Origin: Shimia sp. R9_2
GTDB lineage: Bacteria > Pseudomonadota > Alphaproteobacteria > Rhodobacterales > Rhodobacteraceae
NCBI RefSeq assembly: GCF_017743735.1
Contig: NZ_JAGHRO010000007.1
Location: forward strand, 124,001-188,000
Length of the DNA: 64,000 nucleotides
Direction: 5' to 3'
Within the stretch, counting starts at the first letter, position 1. Each line of letters opens with the position of its first letter. The position numbers were made by a program, and so were the translations under genes. Under the pieces are notes generated by a model. That model ran no database searches and was not told where the DNA came from. It saw only the letters and a program-made list of their open reading frames with translations. This document shows positions 53,152 through 63,192 of the stretch, one piece after another.

Positions 53152-53559
53152 ATGAAACGCCTTGCCCTGATCGCCACCGCCTTCTCCCTTGCACTGCCCC
53201 ACCCCGCGCAGGCGCAAAGCGCCATGTCAGGCGCGGAATTTGAAGCCTATGTCACCGGCAAGACGCTGTTCTTTGAGGCGGACGGGCAGCGCTATGGCGT
53301 GGAGGAATACCTGCCCAACCGCCGTGTGCGCTGGTCCTTTCTGGACGGGCAATGCAAAGAGGGAGAGTGGTTTGAGCAGGGCGCGCAGATCTGCTTTGTC
53401 TATGAGGACAATCCCAGCCCGCAATGCTGGAGCTTTTTTGAAAGCGCGCGCGGGCTGACCGCCACGTTTGAGAATGAGCCAAATGGCACGGTGCTCTATG
53501 AGATCGACCCGGCAGCGGGTGAAGAGATGCTGTGCCTTGGCCCGGAGGTGGGTGTGTAG
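53152..53559 (+). CDS. Small secreted protein, unknown
   Basis: A 135-residue protein from ATG 53152 with signal peptide MKRLALIATAFSLALPHPAQA. The mature part (FEAYVTGKTLFFEADGQRYGVEEYLPNRRVRWSF...) is acidic, rich in aromatic residues, and has four Cys that could form two disulfides. It lies 39 nt after alkB and is probably co-transcribed. I do not recognise a characterised family. Confidence 0.8.
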   Translation: MKRLALIATAFSLALPHPAQAQSAMSGAEFEAYVTGKTLFFEADGQRYGVEEYLPNRRVRWSFLDGQCKEGEWFEQGAQICFVYEDNPSPQCWSFFESARGLTATFENEPNGTVLYEIDPAAGEEMLCLGPEVGV

Positions 53560-53562
53560 TGT

Positions 53563-55101
53563 TTAAAACAAGCTGCCCTGCTCCGGCGTGTCAGGCTTCT
53601 TGGGTTTTGGCTTGGCCGCAGCTTTTGGCACGGGTTTGACCGGCTCAGCCGCTGTTGCGGATGTGGGCGCTGCAGTCCCCTCGCCCACGGTGACACGCCC
53701 GTCTGCAAACTCGATCTCAAGCGATTTAGCCGCACTGGCGGCGGCGGAGGTTTTCACCAGTGCCCCATCGCCGCGCACCACGGCATAGCCGCGCTCAAGT
53801 GTGGCGGTGTAGCTCAGGGTTTCGCGCATGCGATCCAGCGAGGCCAGACGGTCCTTCAGGGTTTGCACCTGACGAGTGCCTGCATCGGTCAGGCGGCGCG
53901 ACAGCTCAGTGACTTTCTCACGGCGGCGGGTGATGTCGCGCTGCAAGCCCACCGGCGTGAGGCGGTCGGCACGGCGGCCCAGCGCTTCGCGGCGGTTTTC
54001 GATCATGCGGGTCAGGGTGGAGGCGCGCAGGCTGCCGGATTTCTCAGACAGCGTCACGCGGCGGGTCTGTACACCGGCTTGCAGCGCGCGGGGCAATGCG
54101 TCTGCCGCCGCATCCAGCCGCTGGCGCGGGGTTTGCAGCAGCATATCGGCACGCGGCAGAGCGCGGGAGAGATCGCGCAGGCGTTGATCGCGTTGGCGCA
54201 GGCCTTGCTCCAGCCCGCGTGTCAGCCGTGCGCCCTGCTCCTCAACCCAAGCCAACAGCTCCAGCCGCACAGGCACAGCAAGTTCGGCGGCGGCGGTCGG
54301 CGTGGGCGCGCGTTTGTCAGACACAAAGTCGATCAGCGTCGTATCCGTTTCGTGGCCCACGGCGGAGATCAGCGGAATGTCAGAATCTGCGGCGGCGCGG
54401 GCCACCACCTCTTCGTTGAAGCCCCAGAGGTCTTCGATACTGCCCCCGCCCCGCGCAACGATAATCAGGTCGGGGCGTGGCATGGCACCACCGGGGGTGA
54501 GCTTGTTGAAGCCCTCAATCGCGTTGGCAACCTGCGGCGCGCATTGCTCGCCCTGCACGGCAACCGGCCAGATCAGCACCTTGCGCGGGAAACGATCGCG
54601 CAGACGGTGGAGAATGTCGCGGATCACCGCGCCACTGGGCGAAGTCACCACGCCAATGATTTCTGGCAGATAAGGCAGCGGCTTTTTGCGCTCAGGTGCA
54701 AACAGGCCCTCGGCCTGTAGCATCGCCTTGCGCTTTTCCAGCATCGCCATGAGCGCGCCAACGCCCGCAGGCTTCAGATCCTCGATCACCAACTGGTATT
54801 TGGATTGGCCCGGAAAGGTGGTGAGCCGCCCGGTGGCGACCACTTCCATGCCTTCTTCGGGCCGGGTGGAGATGCGCGCGGCGACGCCTTTCCACATCAC
54901 GGCGGCAATCACCGAGCGGTCGTCTTTCAGATCAAGATAGACATGGCCTGAGCGGGGAAAAGACACGCGGCCAATCTCGCCTTTGATGCGGACATGGGCG
55001 AACTCGCCCTCGATCATGCGTTTGATCGCGCCGGAGAGCTCTGAGACGCTGAATTCCGGGGCGTTTTCGCCTTCTCTTGGATCGTCGATGAGGTCAGACA
55101 T
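53563..55101 (-). CDS. xseA: Exodeoxyribonuclease VII large subunit
   Basis: A 512-residue nuclease subunit. The N-terminal OB-fold (FSVSELSGAIKRMIEGEFAHVRIKGEIG) is at about 17-100. The catalytic domain contains GVVTSPSGAVIRDI, RGGGSIEDLWGFNEE, SAVGHETDTTLIDFVSDKRAPTPTAAAE, and a long coiled coil covers about 300-440. The last 60 residues are an Ala/Pro/Lys-rich tail. It is divergent from purD. No xseB is in the window. Confidence 0.96.
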   Translation of the reverse strand: MSDLIDDPREGENAPEFSVSELSGAIKRMIEGEFAHVRIKGEIGRVSFPRSGHVYLDLKDDRSVIAAVMWKGVAARISTRPEEGMEVVATGRLTTFPGQSKYQLVIEDLKPAGVGALMAMLEKRKAMLQAEGLFAPERKKPLPYLPEIIGVVTSPSGAVIRDILHRLRDRFPRKVLIWPVAVQGEQCAPQVANAIEGFNKLTPGGAMPRPDLIIVARGGGSIEDLWGFNEEVVARAAADSDIPLISAVGHETDTTLIDFVSDKRAPTPTAAAELAVPVRLELLAWVEEQGARLTRGLEQGLRQRDQRLRDLSRALPRADMLLQTPRQRLDAAADALPRALQAGVQTRRVTLSEKSGSLRASTLTRMIENRREALGRRADRLTPVGLQRDITRRREKVTELSRRLTDAGTRQVQTLKDRLASLDRMRETLSYTATLERGYAVVRGDGALVKTSAAASAAKSLEIEFADGRVTVGEGTAAPTSATAAEPVKPVPKAAAKPKPKKPDTPEQGSLF

Positions 55102-55184
55102 GGGGCGGCGGCTCAGTTCTCTTGTTTCCTGCGTCGACGCACCTTAGAACGCCCCAAAGCGAAGGCCAAGCGGAAGGCGGCGAC

Positions 55185-56447
55185 ATGAACATTCTTATTC
55201 TCGGCAGCGGCGGACGTGAACATGCGTTGGCATGGGCAGTGATGCAGAACCCGAAGTGTGACAAGCTGATTGTGGCGCCGGGGAATGCCGGGATTGCACA
55301 GATCGCCGATTGTGCGGATTTTGACACCGAAGACGGTGGCGCGGTGGCGGATTTTGTGGCGCAGAATGCGATTGATTTTGTGATCATCGGCCCGGAAGCG
55401 CCGTTGGCCGCAGGCGTTGCGGATCGTCTACGCGAAGCGGGTGTGCTGGTGTTTGGCCCCTCCCAAGCGGCGGCGAAGCTCGAAGCCTCCAAGAGCTTCA
55501 CCAAAGAGATTTGTGATGCGGCGCAGGCTCCGACGGCGGGCTATGGCCATTTCACCGATGCCGAGGCCGCCAAAGCCTATATCCGCGAACAGGGCGCGCC
55601 GATTGTGGTGAAGGCCGATGGGCTTGCTGCCGGCAAAGGCGTGATCGTCGCAATGGACGAGCAAACCGCGCTGGACGCGGTAGACGATATGTTTGGCGGT
55701 GCCTTTGGTGGCGCAGGCGCGGAAGTGGTGATCGAAGAGTTCATGGAGGGCGAAGAGGCCTCCTTCTTCATCCTGTGTGACGGCAAGACCGCACTGCCGG
55801 TGGGCACCGCGCAGGACCACAAGCGCGTTGGCGAAGGCGACACCGGGCCGAACACGGGCGGCATGGGCGCTTACTCCCCCGCGCCGGTTCTGTCTGATGA
55901 GATCGCCCAAAAGGCGCTGGATGAGATCATTCAGCCAACCATTGATGAGATGGCCAAGCGCGGCACGCCGTATCAGGGCGTGCTGTATGCGGGCTTGATG
56001 ATCAAGGACGGCCAGCCGCGTCTGGTGGAATACAATGTGCGCTTTGGCGATCCGGAGTGTCAGGTGCTGATGATGCGCCTTGGCGGGCAGGCGCTGGACC
56101 TGATGCATGCGGCAGCTGAAGAGCGCCTGCATGAAGCGCAGGTGAACTGGGCGGATGACCATGCAATCACCGTGGTGATGGCGGCCAATGGCTATCCCGG
56201 CTCTTATGAAAAAGGTTCGGTGATTGGCGGGCTTGAGGCGCTGACCTCTGACAGCAAGAACATGGTGTTTCACGCAGGCACCACCAAAGCGGATGGGCAG
56301 ATCACCGCAACCGGTGGCCGCGTGCTGAACGTGACCGCGCGCGGGGCAAGCCTGCAGGAAGCGCGGGATCGGGCCTATGCCATGGTGGATGGCATCAACT
56401 GGCCCGGTGGGTTCTTCCGCAAGGATATCGGCTGGCGCGCGCTGTAA
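55185..56447 (+). CDS. purD: Phosphoribosylamine-glycine ligase
   Basis: A 420-residue ATP-grasp enzyme of purine synthesis. ATG 55185 (MNILILGSGGREHALAW) gives the canonical start; the longer frame is not family-like. The ATP-grasp core includes VKADGLAAGKGVIVA, EEFMEGEEASFF, TGPNTGGMGAYSPAP and YNVRFGDPECQ. It is a single gene ended by a strong bidirectional terminator. Confidence 0.97.
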   Translation: MNILILGSGGREHALAWAVMQNPKCDKLIVAPGNAGIAQIADCADFDTEDGGAVADFVAQNAIDFVIIGPEAPLAAGVADRLREAGVLVFGPSQAAAKLEASKSFTKEICDAAQAPTAGYGHFTDAEAAKAYIREQGAPIVVKADGLAAGKGVIVAMDEQTALDAVDDMFGGAFGGAGAEVVIEEFMEGEEASFFILCDGKTALPVGTAQDHKRVGEGDTGPNTGGMGAYSPAPVLSDEIAQKALDEIIQPTIDEMAKRGTPYQGVLYAGLMIKDGQPRLVEYNVRFGDPECQVLMMRLGGQALDLMHAAAEERLHEAQVNWADDHAITVVMAANGYPGSYEKGSVIGGLEALTSDSKNMVFHAGTTKADGQITATGGRVLNVTARGASLQEARDRAYAMVDGINWPGGFFRKDIGWRAL

Positions 56448-56471
56448 GCGCGGGCGGTTTTGAGAAACACA

Positions 56472-56503
56472 AAAGGCGGTGCAGAGGATGCACCGCCTTT
56501 TTC
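56472..56503. terminator. Bidirectional intrinsic terminator between purD and the aminotransferase
   Basis: A 12-bp perfect stem (56472-56483 and 56489-56500) around a 5-nt loop, with T/A tracts on both sides. Confidence 0.9.
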
Positions 56504-56521
56504 GTGTGAAGCTTTTGCCTC

Positions 56522-57640
56522 TTAAAGAACCGTGTCGAGCACAGCCTTCAGCCGCGCGGTGGTGGCGGGCACGTCATAAAGCTTGTCCAGACCAAAGAGG
56601 CCAAGGCGGAAGGTCATGAAGCCCTCAGGCTCATCACAGGCGAGCGGCACACCGGCGGCGATCTGCATGCCTTCGGCCATGAACTTGCTGCCGTTCCGAA
56701 TGGCCGGATCAGCGGTGTAGCTGACCACCACGCCCGGTGCGCCAAAACCTTCTGCGGCGACGGATTGGATGCCTTTGTCCTTGAGCAGCGCACGCACGCC
56801 GTTGCCCAGCGCCCATTGCGCCTCGCGCAGCTTGTCAAAGCCATAGTCGCGTGTTTCCAGCATGGTGTCGCGGAAGGCGCGCAGGGCATCGGTGGGCATG
56901 GTGGCGTGATAGGCGTGGCCGCCGTTTTCATAGGCCACCATGATGTCGCGCCATTTCTTCAGATCGAGCGCGAAGCTGTCAGACTGTGTTTCCTCCAAAC
57001 GGTTCAGCGCGCGTTCTGACATCATCACAAGGCCCGCTGAGGGCGAGGCGCTCCAGCCTTTTTGCGGGGCAGAACACAGCACATCGACACCCAGCGCTTT
57101 CATGTCGACCCAGACACAGCCCGAGGCGATGCAATCCAGCACCATCAGCGCGCCAACTTCATGGGCGGCAGCGGCCATGGCGGCGATATAGTCATCGGGC
57201 AGGATCACACCGGCGCTGGTTTCCACATGGGGTGCAAAGACCACCTGAGGTTTTTCTGCGCGGATCTTGGCCACCACATCGTCGATCGGGGCTGGTGCAA
57301 AGGGTGCGGTGGCATCGTTGCCGGTCTGGCGCGCTTTCATGACGGTGCTTTCCGCAGCAAAGCCGCCCGCCTCAAAGATCTGGCTCCAGCGGTAGGAGAA
57401 CCAGCCGTTGCGCACCACGAGGGTTTTCTGACCTGCCGCGAACTGACGCGCGACGGCCTCCATGCCATAGGTGCCGCCACCGGGCACAAGCGCCACGCCA
57501 TCTGCGTTATAGACCTCTTTCAGCAGATCGGAGATGTCGCGCATCACCTGCTGAAAGGTCTTGGACATGTGGTTGAGGGAGCGGTCGGTAAAGACCACGG
57601 AAAATTCACTCAGCCCACCGGGATCAATGTCATGTGCCAT
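56522..57640 (-). CDS. Class V aminotransferase (alanine-glyoxylate/serine-type)
   Basis: A 372-residue PLP enzyme from ATG 57640, with AGGAG 7 nt upstream. GGGTYGMEAVARQF binds the PLP phosphate, LDCIASGCVWVDMKALGVDV is the Asp-containing cofactor strand, and the Schiff-base Lys is in CSAPQKGWSASPS. This matches the alanine-glyoxylate or serine-pyruvate branch. The substrate pair is inferred. Two Lrp genes lie upstream on the same strand. Confidence 0.87.
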   Translation of the reverse strand: MAHDIDPGGLSEFSVVFTDRSLNHMSKTFQQVMRDISDLLKEVYNADGVALVPGGGTYGMEAVARQFAAGQKTLVVRNGWFSYRWSQIFEAGGFAAESTVMKARQTGNDATAPFAPAPIDDVVAKIRAEKPQVVFAPHVETSAGVILPDDYIAAMAAAAHEVGALMVLDCIASGCVWVDMKALGVDVLCSAPQKGWSASPSAGLVMMSERALNRLEETQSDSFALDLKKWRDIMVAYENGGHAYHATMPTDALRAFRDTMLETRDYGFDKLREAQWALGNGVRALLKDKGIQSVAAEGFGAPGVVVSYTADPAIRNGSKFMAEGMQIAAGVPLACDEPEGFMTFRLGLFGLDKLYDVPATTARLKAVLDTVL

Positions 57641-57731
57641 ATGCACTCTCCTATATCTGTTGCCCCGGATGTATCCTGCAGCCTGTAAAAAGCAAAGTCA
57701 CATGACGGCGACGCAGCCGTTGTGCCCCCGC

Positions 57732-58187
57732 TTACAGCGGACCGGGGCGGCGCTCTTCACTGAGCAGAACATTGGCCTCCACATTGCCCACCCCGGGCAG
57801 GGTCATGACGCGGCGACGCAGGACGCGCTCAAAGTCAGAAATATCTCGCGCCGTGACGCGCAGGCGGTAGTCATACATGCCCAGCACGTGCTCGACAGTC
57901 TGCACCTCAGGAATGGCGGTCACCGCACGCTCAAAATCTTCAAGGCTGACACGGCCCTTGGTGGCCAGTTTGATGCCCAGAAAGACCGTCACCCCGAAGC
58001 CAAGCTTTTCACGATCCAAATCCAGTTTGCGCCCGGCAATGGCGCCGCTGTCCTGCAGCCGCTTGATACGACGCCATGTGGCCGGTTGCGAGAGGCCAAA
58101 GCGCCGCCCCAAGGCCCCTGCGTTCTGGGTGGCATCCTCGGCCAGCGCCTTCAGCAGCGCGCGGTCGATATCATCCAGATCAATCAT
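57732..58187 (-). CDS. Lrp/AsnC-family regulator (distal of a pair)
   Basis: A 151-residue protein. The N-terminal HTH (LDDIDRALLKALAEDATQNAGALGRRFGLSQPATWRRIKRLQDSG) is at 3-47 and the C-terminal RAM ligand/oligomer domain follows. Its ATG overlaps the stop of the next gene upstream by 4 nt. Lrp genes in this position often respond to amino acids; ilvC lies divergently upstream. Confidence 0.92.
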   Translation of the reverse strand: MIDLDDIDRALLKALAEDATQNAGALGRRFGLSQPATWRRIKRLQDSGAIAGRKLDLDREKLGFGVTVFLGIKLATKGRVSLEDFERAVTAIPEVQTVEHVLGMYDYRLRVTARDISDFERVLRRRVMTLPGVGNVEANVLLSEERRPGPL

Positions 58188-58639
58188 ATGGGCAGGCTCT
58201 CATCCGATTTGATGCGCGCCACATGCATGAGCGCCTCAATGTCTGCGATATGGGGCAACGTCAGGATGCGGCGGCGGTAGATCTCCTGATAATGGGCCAT
58301 GTCTTTGGCAATCACCGAGAGGCGCACATCAACCTGCCCCAGAAAGGTCTGTATCTCGATGACCTCGGCAATATCGCGGGCGGCCTCCAGAAAATCGTCA
58401 AAGGCGCGGGATTGGGTTTTATCAAGGGTCACACGCAGGCTGACCTCCACCGCATAGCCCAAGGTCTGCCAGTCGATCACCCCGCGCTGGCCGCGCAGAA
58501 TGCCCGCTTCGCGCAGCTTGTCGATTTTGCGCGACATGCGGGAGGTGGTGAGGCCAAGACGGTCGGCAAGCTCCGGCACCGACTGACTCGGATCGCCCTG
58601 AAGGTGGCGCAGTATGCGTCTATCGAGATCATCAAGCAT
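58184..58639 (-). CDS. Lrp/AsnC-family regulator (proximal of a pair)
   Basis: A 151-residue paralogue of the next gene, with HTH residues 1-45 (LDDLDRRILRHLQGDPSQSVPELADRLGLTTSRMSRKIDKLREAG) and a RAM domain. It is divergent from ilvC over 131 bp. The equal length and 4-nt overlap with its partner suggest the two arose by duplication or act as a heteromer. Confidence 0.92.
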   Translation of the reverse strand: MLDDLDRRILRHLQGDPSQSVPELADRLGLTTSRMSRKIDKLREAGILRGQRGVIDWQTLGYAVEVSLRVTLDKTQSRAFDDFLEAARDIAEVIEIQTFLGQVDVRLSVIAKDMAHYQEIYRRRILTLPHIADIEALMHVARIKSDESLPI

Positions 58640-58653
58640 GAAATTGACGATAA

Positions 58654-59793
<1,140 letters not shown>

Positions 59794-59811
59794 CGTCTTT
59801 TCAGAGACTTC

Positions 59812-59839
59812 AAAGGGCGCCCTTCCGGCGCCCTTTTTT
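59812..59839 (+). terminator. Intrinsic terminator of ilvC
   Basis: A 10-bp stem AAAGGGCGCC / GGCGCCCTTT (59812-59821 and 59827-59836) with a 5-nt loop and following Ts. Confidence 0.9.
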
Positions 59840-59866
59840 GTCTAAACGCCTAACTTGTGAGCCCCT

Positions 59867-60793
59867 ATGTCAGAGCAAACCAGCCCACAGATCACTGCCG
59901 CCAGCTGGCTTATGGTGGCCACGCTTGGCCTTGTTTGGGGCGGCACGTTCATGGTGCAGAAACTGGCGCTGGAGCATTTGCTGCCGCTTTGGGTGGCGGC
60001 AGGCCGCATTGGCTTTGCCGCGCTGATCACCACGGTGATCTGGCAGATGCGTGGCGGCGGGATGTTTCGCTCAGAAGAACGGGACTGGGGCCGGTTGATC
60101 TGGGTGTCGATGCTGAGCGCGGCGGTGCCGTTCATGTTCCTCGCCTGGGCGCAGCAATATGTGACCTCTGCTTTCACAGGCGTCTCGATGGCCGCCGTTG
60201 CACTGATCGTTTTGCCACTGGCGCATTTTCTGGTGCCGGGCGAGCGCATGACGCTGCGCCGGACATTGGGCTTTCTGATTGGATTTGCAGGGGTTTTGGT
60301 GCTGATCGGCCCCGCCGCTTTTGCCTCAAGCGGCAGCCCGCTTGAAGGCTGGGGGCAGCTGGCCTGCTTGTCGGCAGCCGCCTGCTATGCGGTTTCCTCG
60401 ATCCTGATGCGGCGCTTGCCCCCGCTGGATCCGGTTGGCCTGTCGGCCACCACATTGCTGTTTGGCGCAGCTTTGGTGATCCCGCTGGCCGCGCTGCAGC
60501 ACGGCTTGCCCCCGATGCCCTCGGCCGAGGGGCTGGTGATTGTCGCGGTGCTGGGCTTGGTGCCGACGGCGGCGGCGGGCCTGCTGCGCATTCTGGTGAT
60601 CCGCACGGCAGGGCCGGTGTTCATGAGCCTCACCAATTATCAGGTGCCACTGTGGTCGGTGGTCTTTGGTGTGACCGTGATGGGAGAGCCACTGCCCGGC
60701 TCTCTGATCTGGGCCACATTGCTGATCCTGTCAGGCGTCGCGCTCAGCCAATATGGCGCGTTGCGACGCCTCTTCTTCCCGCGTGGCGGCTGA
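59867..60793 (+). CDS. DMT-family (EamA) transporter
   Basis: A 308-residue inner-membrane protein with ten hydrophobic helices in two EamA repeats (about 14-145 and 160-295). TLGLVWGGTFMVQKLALEHL and the GLVPTAAAGLLRILVIRTAG segment are family-like. Such proteins export amino acids or metabolites; the substrate is unknown. It may share readthrough from ilvC but lies beyond a terminator. Convergent with glmM. Confidence 0.9.
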   Translation: MSEQTSPQITAASWLMVATLGLVWGGTFMVQKLALEHLLPLWVAAGRIGFAALITTVIWQMRGGGMFRSEERDWGRLIWVSMLSAAVPFMFLAWAQQYVTSAFTGVSMAAVALIVLPLAHFLVPGERMTLRRTLGFLIGFAGVLVLIGPAAFASSGSPLEGWGQLACLSAAACYAVSSILMRRLPPLDPVGLSATTLLFGAALVIPLAALQHGLPPMPSAEGLVIVAVLGLVPTAAAGLLRILVIRTAGPVFMSLTNYQVPLWSVVFGVTVMGEPLPGSLIWATLLILSGVALSQYGALRRLFFPRGG

Positions 60794-60796
60794 GCC

Positions 60797-62143
60797 CTAG
60801 GCGACGGCGTCCTGCACCGCATCCACCACGCTGTCCACGGTGCGCTCCAAGAGCTGCGCATCTTCGCACTCCGCCATCACACGCACCAAAGGTTCGGTGC
60901 CGGATTTGCGAATGAGCAGACGCCCTTGCCCGGCCAGCGCCTGTTCTGCCGAGGCAATGGCGGTTTGCACGGAGGAGGTCTCCAGCGGGGTCTGCCCTTC
61001 GCCGTAGCGCACGTTCTTCAGAAGTTGCGGCACGGTTTCAAAGACTTGAGAGAGCTTGCTGGCGGGGGCGTTGCTTTCCACCATCGCGGCGATGAATTGC
61101 AGACCCGCCATCAGCCCGTCGCCGGTGGTGGCATAGTCGGTCATCACGATATGGCCGGATTGCTCGCCACCGAGGTTGTAGCCGCCCTTGCGCATGGCCT
61201 CGACCACATAGCGATCCCCCACGGCGGTGCGCTCCAGCCGCAGGCCTTCGCCCTCCATGAACCGCTCCAAACCAAGGTTTGACATCACGGTGGCAACCAA
61301 AGCGCCGCCTTTCAGCTTGCCTGATTTGGCCCAGCGGGAGGCCAGAAGCCCCATGATCTGATCGCCGTCAGCCACCTTGCCGTTTTCGTCAATGATCATC
61401 ACCCGGTCCGCGTCGCCATCCAGGCAGATGCCCACATCCGCGCCGTGGGTCACCACCGCTTCCTGCGCGGTGCGGGTGCTGGTGGAGCCGCAGTTTTCAT
61501 TGATGTTGTGGCCATTGGGAGAAACCCCGATGGAGATCACCTCTGCACCAAGTTCCCAAAGCGCCTCTGGCGCGGCGCGGTAAGCTGCTCCGTTGGCGCA
61601 GTCGATCACCACTTTCACGCCGCGCAGTGGCAAGGCGCGGGGCAGCGAGCTTTTGACCCGCTCGATATAGCGGAAGCGGCCGTCATCGATCCGTTTGGCG
61701 CGCCCGATGTTCTGCGCCTGTGCGGGCTCCACCCCGGTTTCAATCAGATGCTCAATCTCGGCTTCAGCCTGATCGGACAGTTTAAACCCGTCTGGCCCGA
61801 AGAACTTGATGCCATTGTCTACGGCAGGGTTGTGGCTGGCGGAGATCATCACGCCAAGATCGGCGCGCATGGAGGTGGTCAGCAAGCCGACTGCCGGCGT
61901 TGGCACCGGGCCAAGCAACAGCACGTTCATACCGGTGGAGGTCAGACCCGCGGTGAGCGCATGTTCAAACATGTAGCCGGACAGACGGGTGTCTTTGCCG
62001 ATCACCACGCGGTGTTCCGTGCCGCCGTCGTTGCGGAAGTACCGCCCCACGGCCGCACCGATCCGCAATGCCATCTCGGCGGTCATCGGATAGGTGTTGG
62101 CGGTGCCGCGCACCCCGTCGGTTCCAAAAAACTTACGCGTCAT
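60797..62143 (-). CDS. glmM: Phosphoglucosamine mutase
   Basis: A 448-residue enzyme converting GlcN-6-P to GlcN-1-P for cell-wall precursors. The phosphoserine is Ser103 in [18 protein letters not shown]; the Mg loop DGDADRV lies near 243-249, the sugar loop GGEQSGH near 328-334, and the C-terminal [12 protein letters not shown] binds phosphate. Its start overlaps the end of folP by 11 bp, so folB-folP-glmM are translated together. Confidence 0.97.
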   Translation of the reverse strand: MTRKFFGTDGVRGTANTYPMTAEMALRIGAAVGRYFRNDGGTEHRVVIGKDTRLSGYMFEHALTAGLTSTGMNVLLLGPVPTPAVGLLTTSMRADLGVMISASHNPAVDNGIKFFGPDGFKLSDQAEAEIEHLIETGVEPAQAQNIGRAKRIDDGRFRYIERVKSSLPRALPLRGVKVVIDCANGAAYRAAPEALWELGAEVISIGVSPNGHNINENCGSTSTRTAQEAVVTHGADVGICLDGDADRVMIIDENGKVADGDQIMGLLASRWAKSGKLKGGALVATVMSNLGLERFMEGEGLRLERTAVGDRYVVEAMRKGGYNLGGEQSGHIVMTDYATTGDGLMAGLQFIAAMVESNAPASKLSQVFETVPQLLKNVRYGEGQTPLETSSVQTAIASAEQALAGQGRLLIRKSGTEPLVRVMAECEDAQLLERTVDSVVDAVQDAVA

Positions 62144-63152
62144 CTGCGTCTCCTGTTGTCACGGCCTGCCACAATTTCAGGGCCTGACGGGTCTCTTCTA
62201 CGTCGTGGACGCGGATAATCTGCGCGCCTTGCGCGATGCCTGCAAGGGCAACTGCGATGGATCCCGGCGCGCGCTTGTCCGCAAGCGGAGCGTTGCCGAT
62301 GGTGCCAATAAAGCGTTTGCGAGACGCGCCCAGCAAGATCGCGCAGCCAAGGCTGTGAAACAGGCTCAGACGGGCCAACAAAGCAAGGTTATGCGCCTGC
62401 GTTTTGCCAAAGCCGATGCCTGGGTCCACCACGATGTTCGCACGCGGAATGCCGAGGCTTTGCAGATGCTCAATTTGTGTTTCAAGGAAGTCGTAAACAT
62501 CCAGAAGCACGTCATCATACTGCGGGTCCTGCTGCATCGTCGCCGGATCGCCCTGCGCATGCATCACACAGACCGGCGCATTCTGCGCCGCCGCGAGGGG
62601 GGCCAGCGCGGCGTCAAAGGTGAAACCGGACACATCGTTGATCAGGGCCGCGCCTGCGGACACAGCGGCCTGAGCCACCTCAGCCTTGCGGGTGTCGATG
62701 CTGATCGGCACCGAAAGCGCAGCCGAGATTGCGGCAATGGCCGGGGCCGTGCGGGCAATCTCTTCGTTAATCGGCACAAAGGCGGCGCCGGGGCGGGTGG
62801 ATTCTCCGCCGACATCAATCATGTCAGCGCCCGCCTCTGTCATGGCACGCGCATGGTTGAGCGCGGCCGCGGCACCTTCATGGGCGCCACCATCAGAAAA
62901 GCTGTCGGGCGTGACGTTCAGAATGCCCATCAGGTTGGGGCGCGCCATCGACAGGCCGGTCACAGCGGTGCGGGGCGCCACCATACGCTGCAGCATCTCA
63001 TCAGGCACAACATCAGCAGAGACAATCTCCGCCGACTGGCCCCGGGTGAGGCGTTCAACATGGGTGAACCAGCACCAGCCATCCGCCAAGCGATGCGCGT
63101 TGGCGGGGCGGGCCACGTCATATTGCGGGATGGCTCGATAATACACAGTCAT
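62133..63152 (-). CDS. folP: Dihydropteroate synthase
   Basis: A 339-residue TIM-barrel enzyme joining pABA to the pterin. The core signature [16 protein letters not shown] (about 72-87), [13 protein letters not shown] and the C-terminal [13 protein letters not shown] (near 318-330) are complete. About 70 residues precede the core; this N-terminal extension ([23 protein letters not shown]) is longer than in E. coli FolP. Overlaps glmM; folB is 40 bp upstream on the same strand. Confidence 0.95.
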   Translation of the reverse strand: MTVYYRAIPQYDVARPANAHRLADGWCWFTHVERLTRGQSAEIVSADVVPDEMLQRMVAPRTAVTGLSMARPNLMGILNVTPDSFSDGGAHEGAAAALNHARAMTEAGADMIDVGGESTRPGAAFVPINEEIARTAPAIAAISAALSVPISIDTRKAEVAQAAVSAGAALINDVSGFTFDAALAPLAAAQNAPVCVMHAQGDPATMQQDPQYDDVLLDVYDFLETQIEHLQSLGIPRANIVVDPGIGFGKTQAHNLALLARLSLFHSLGCAILLGASRKRFIGTIGNAPLADKRAPGSIAVALAGIAQGAQIIRVHDVEETRQALKLWQAVTTGDADDA

Positions 63153-63192
63153 GCGCGCTGCATGACCAATGCGCCCTCAAAAGGCAAGCGGT

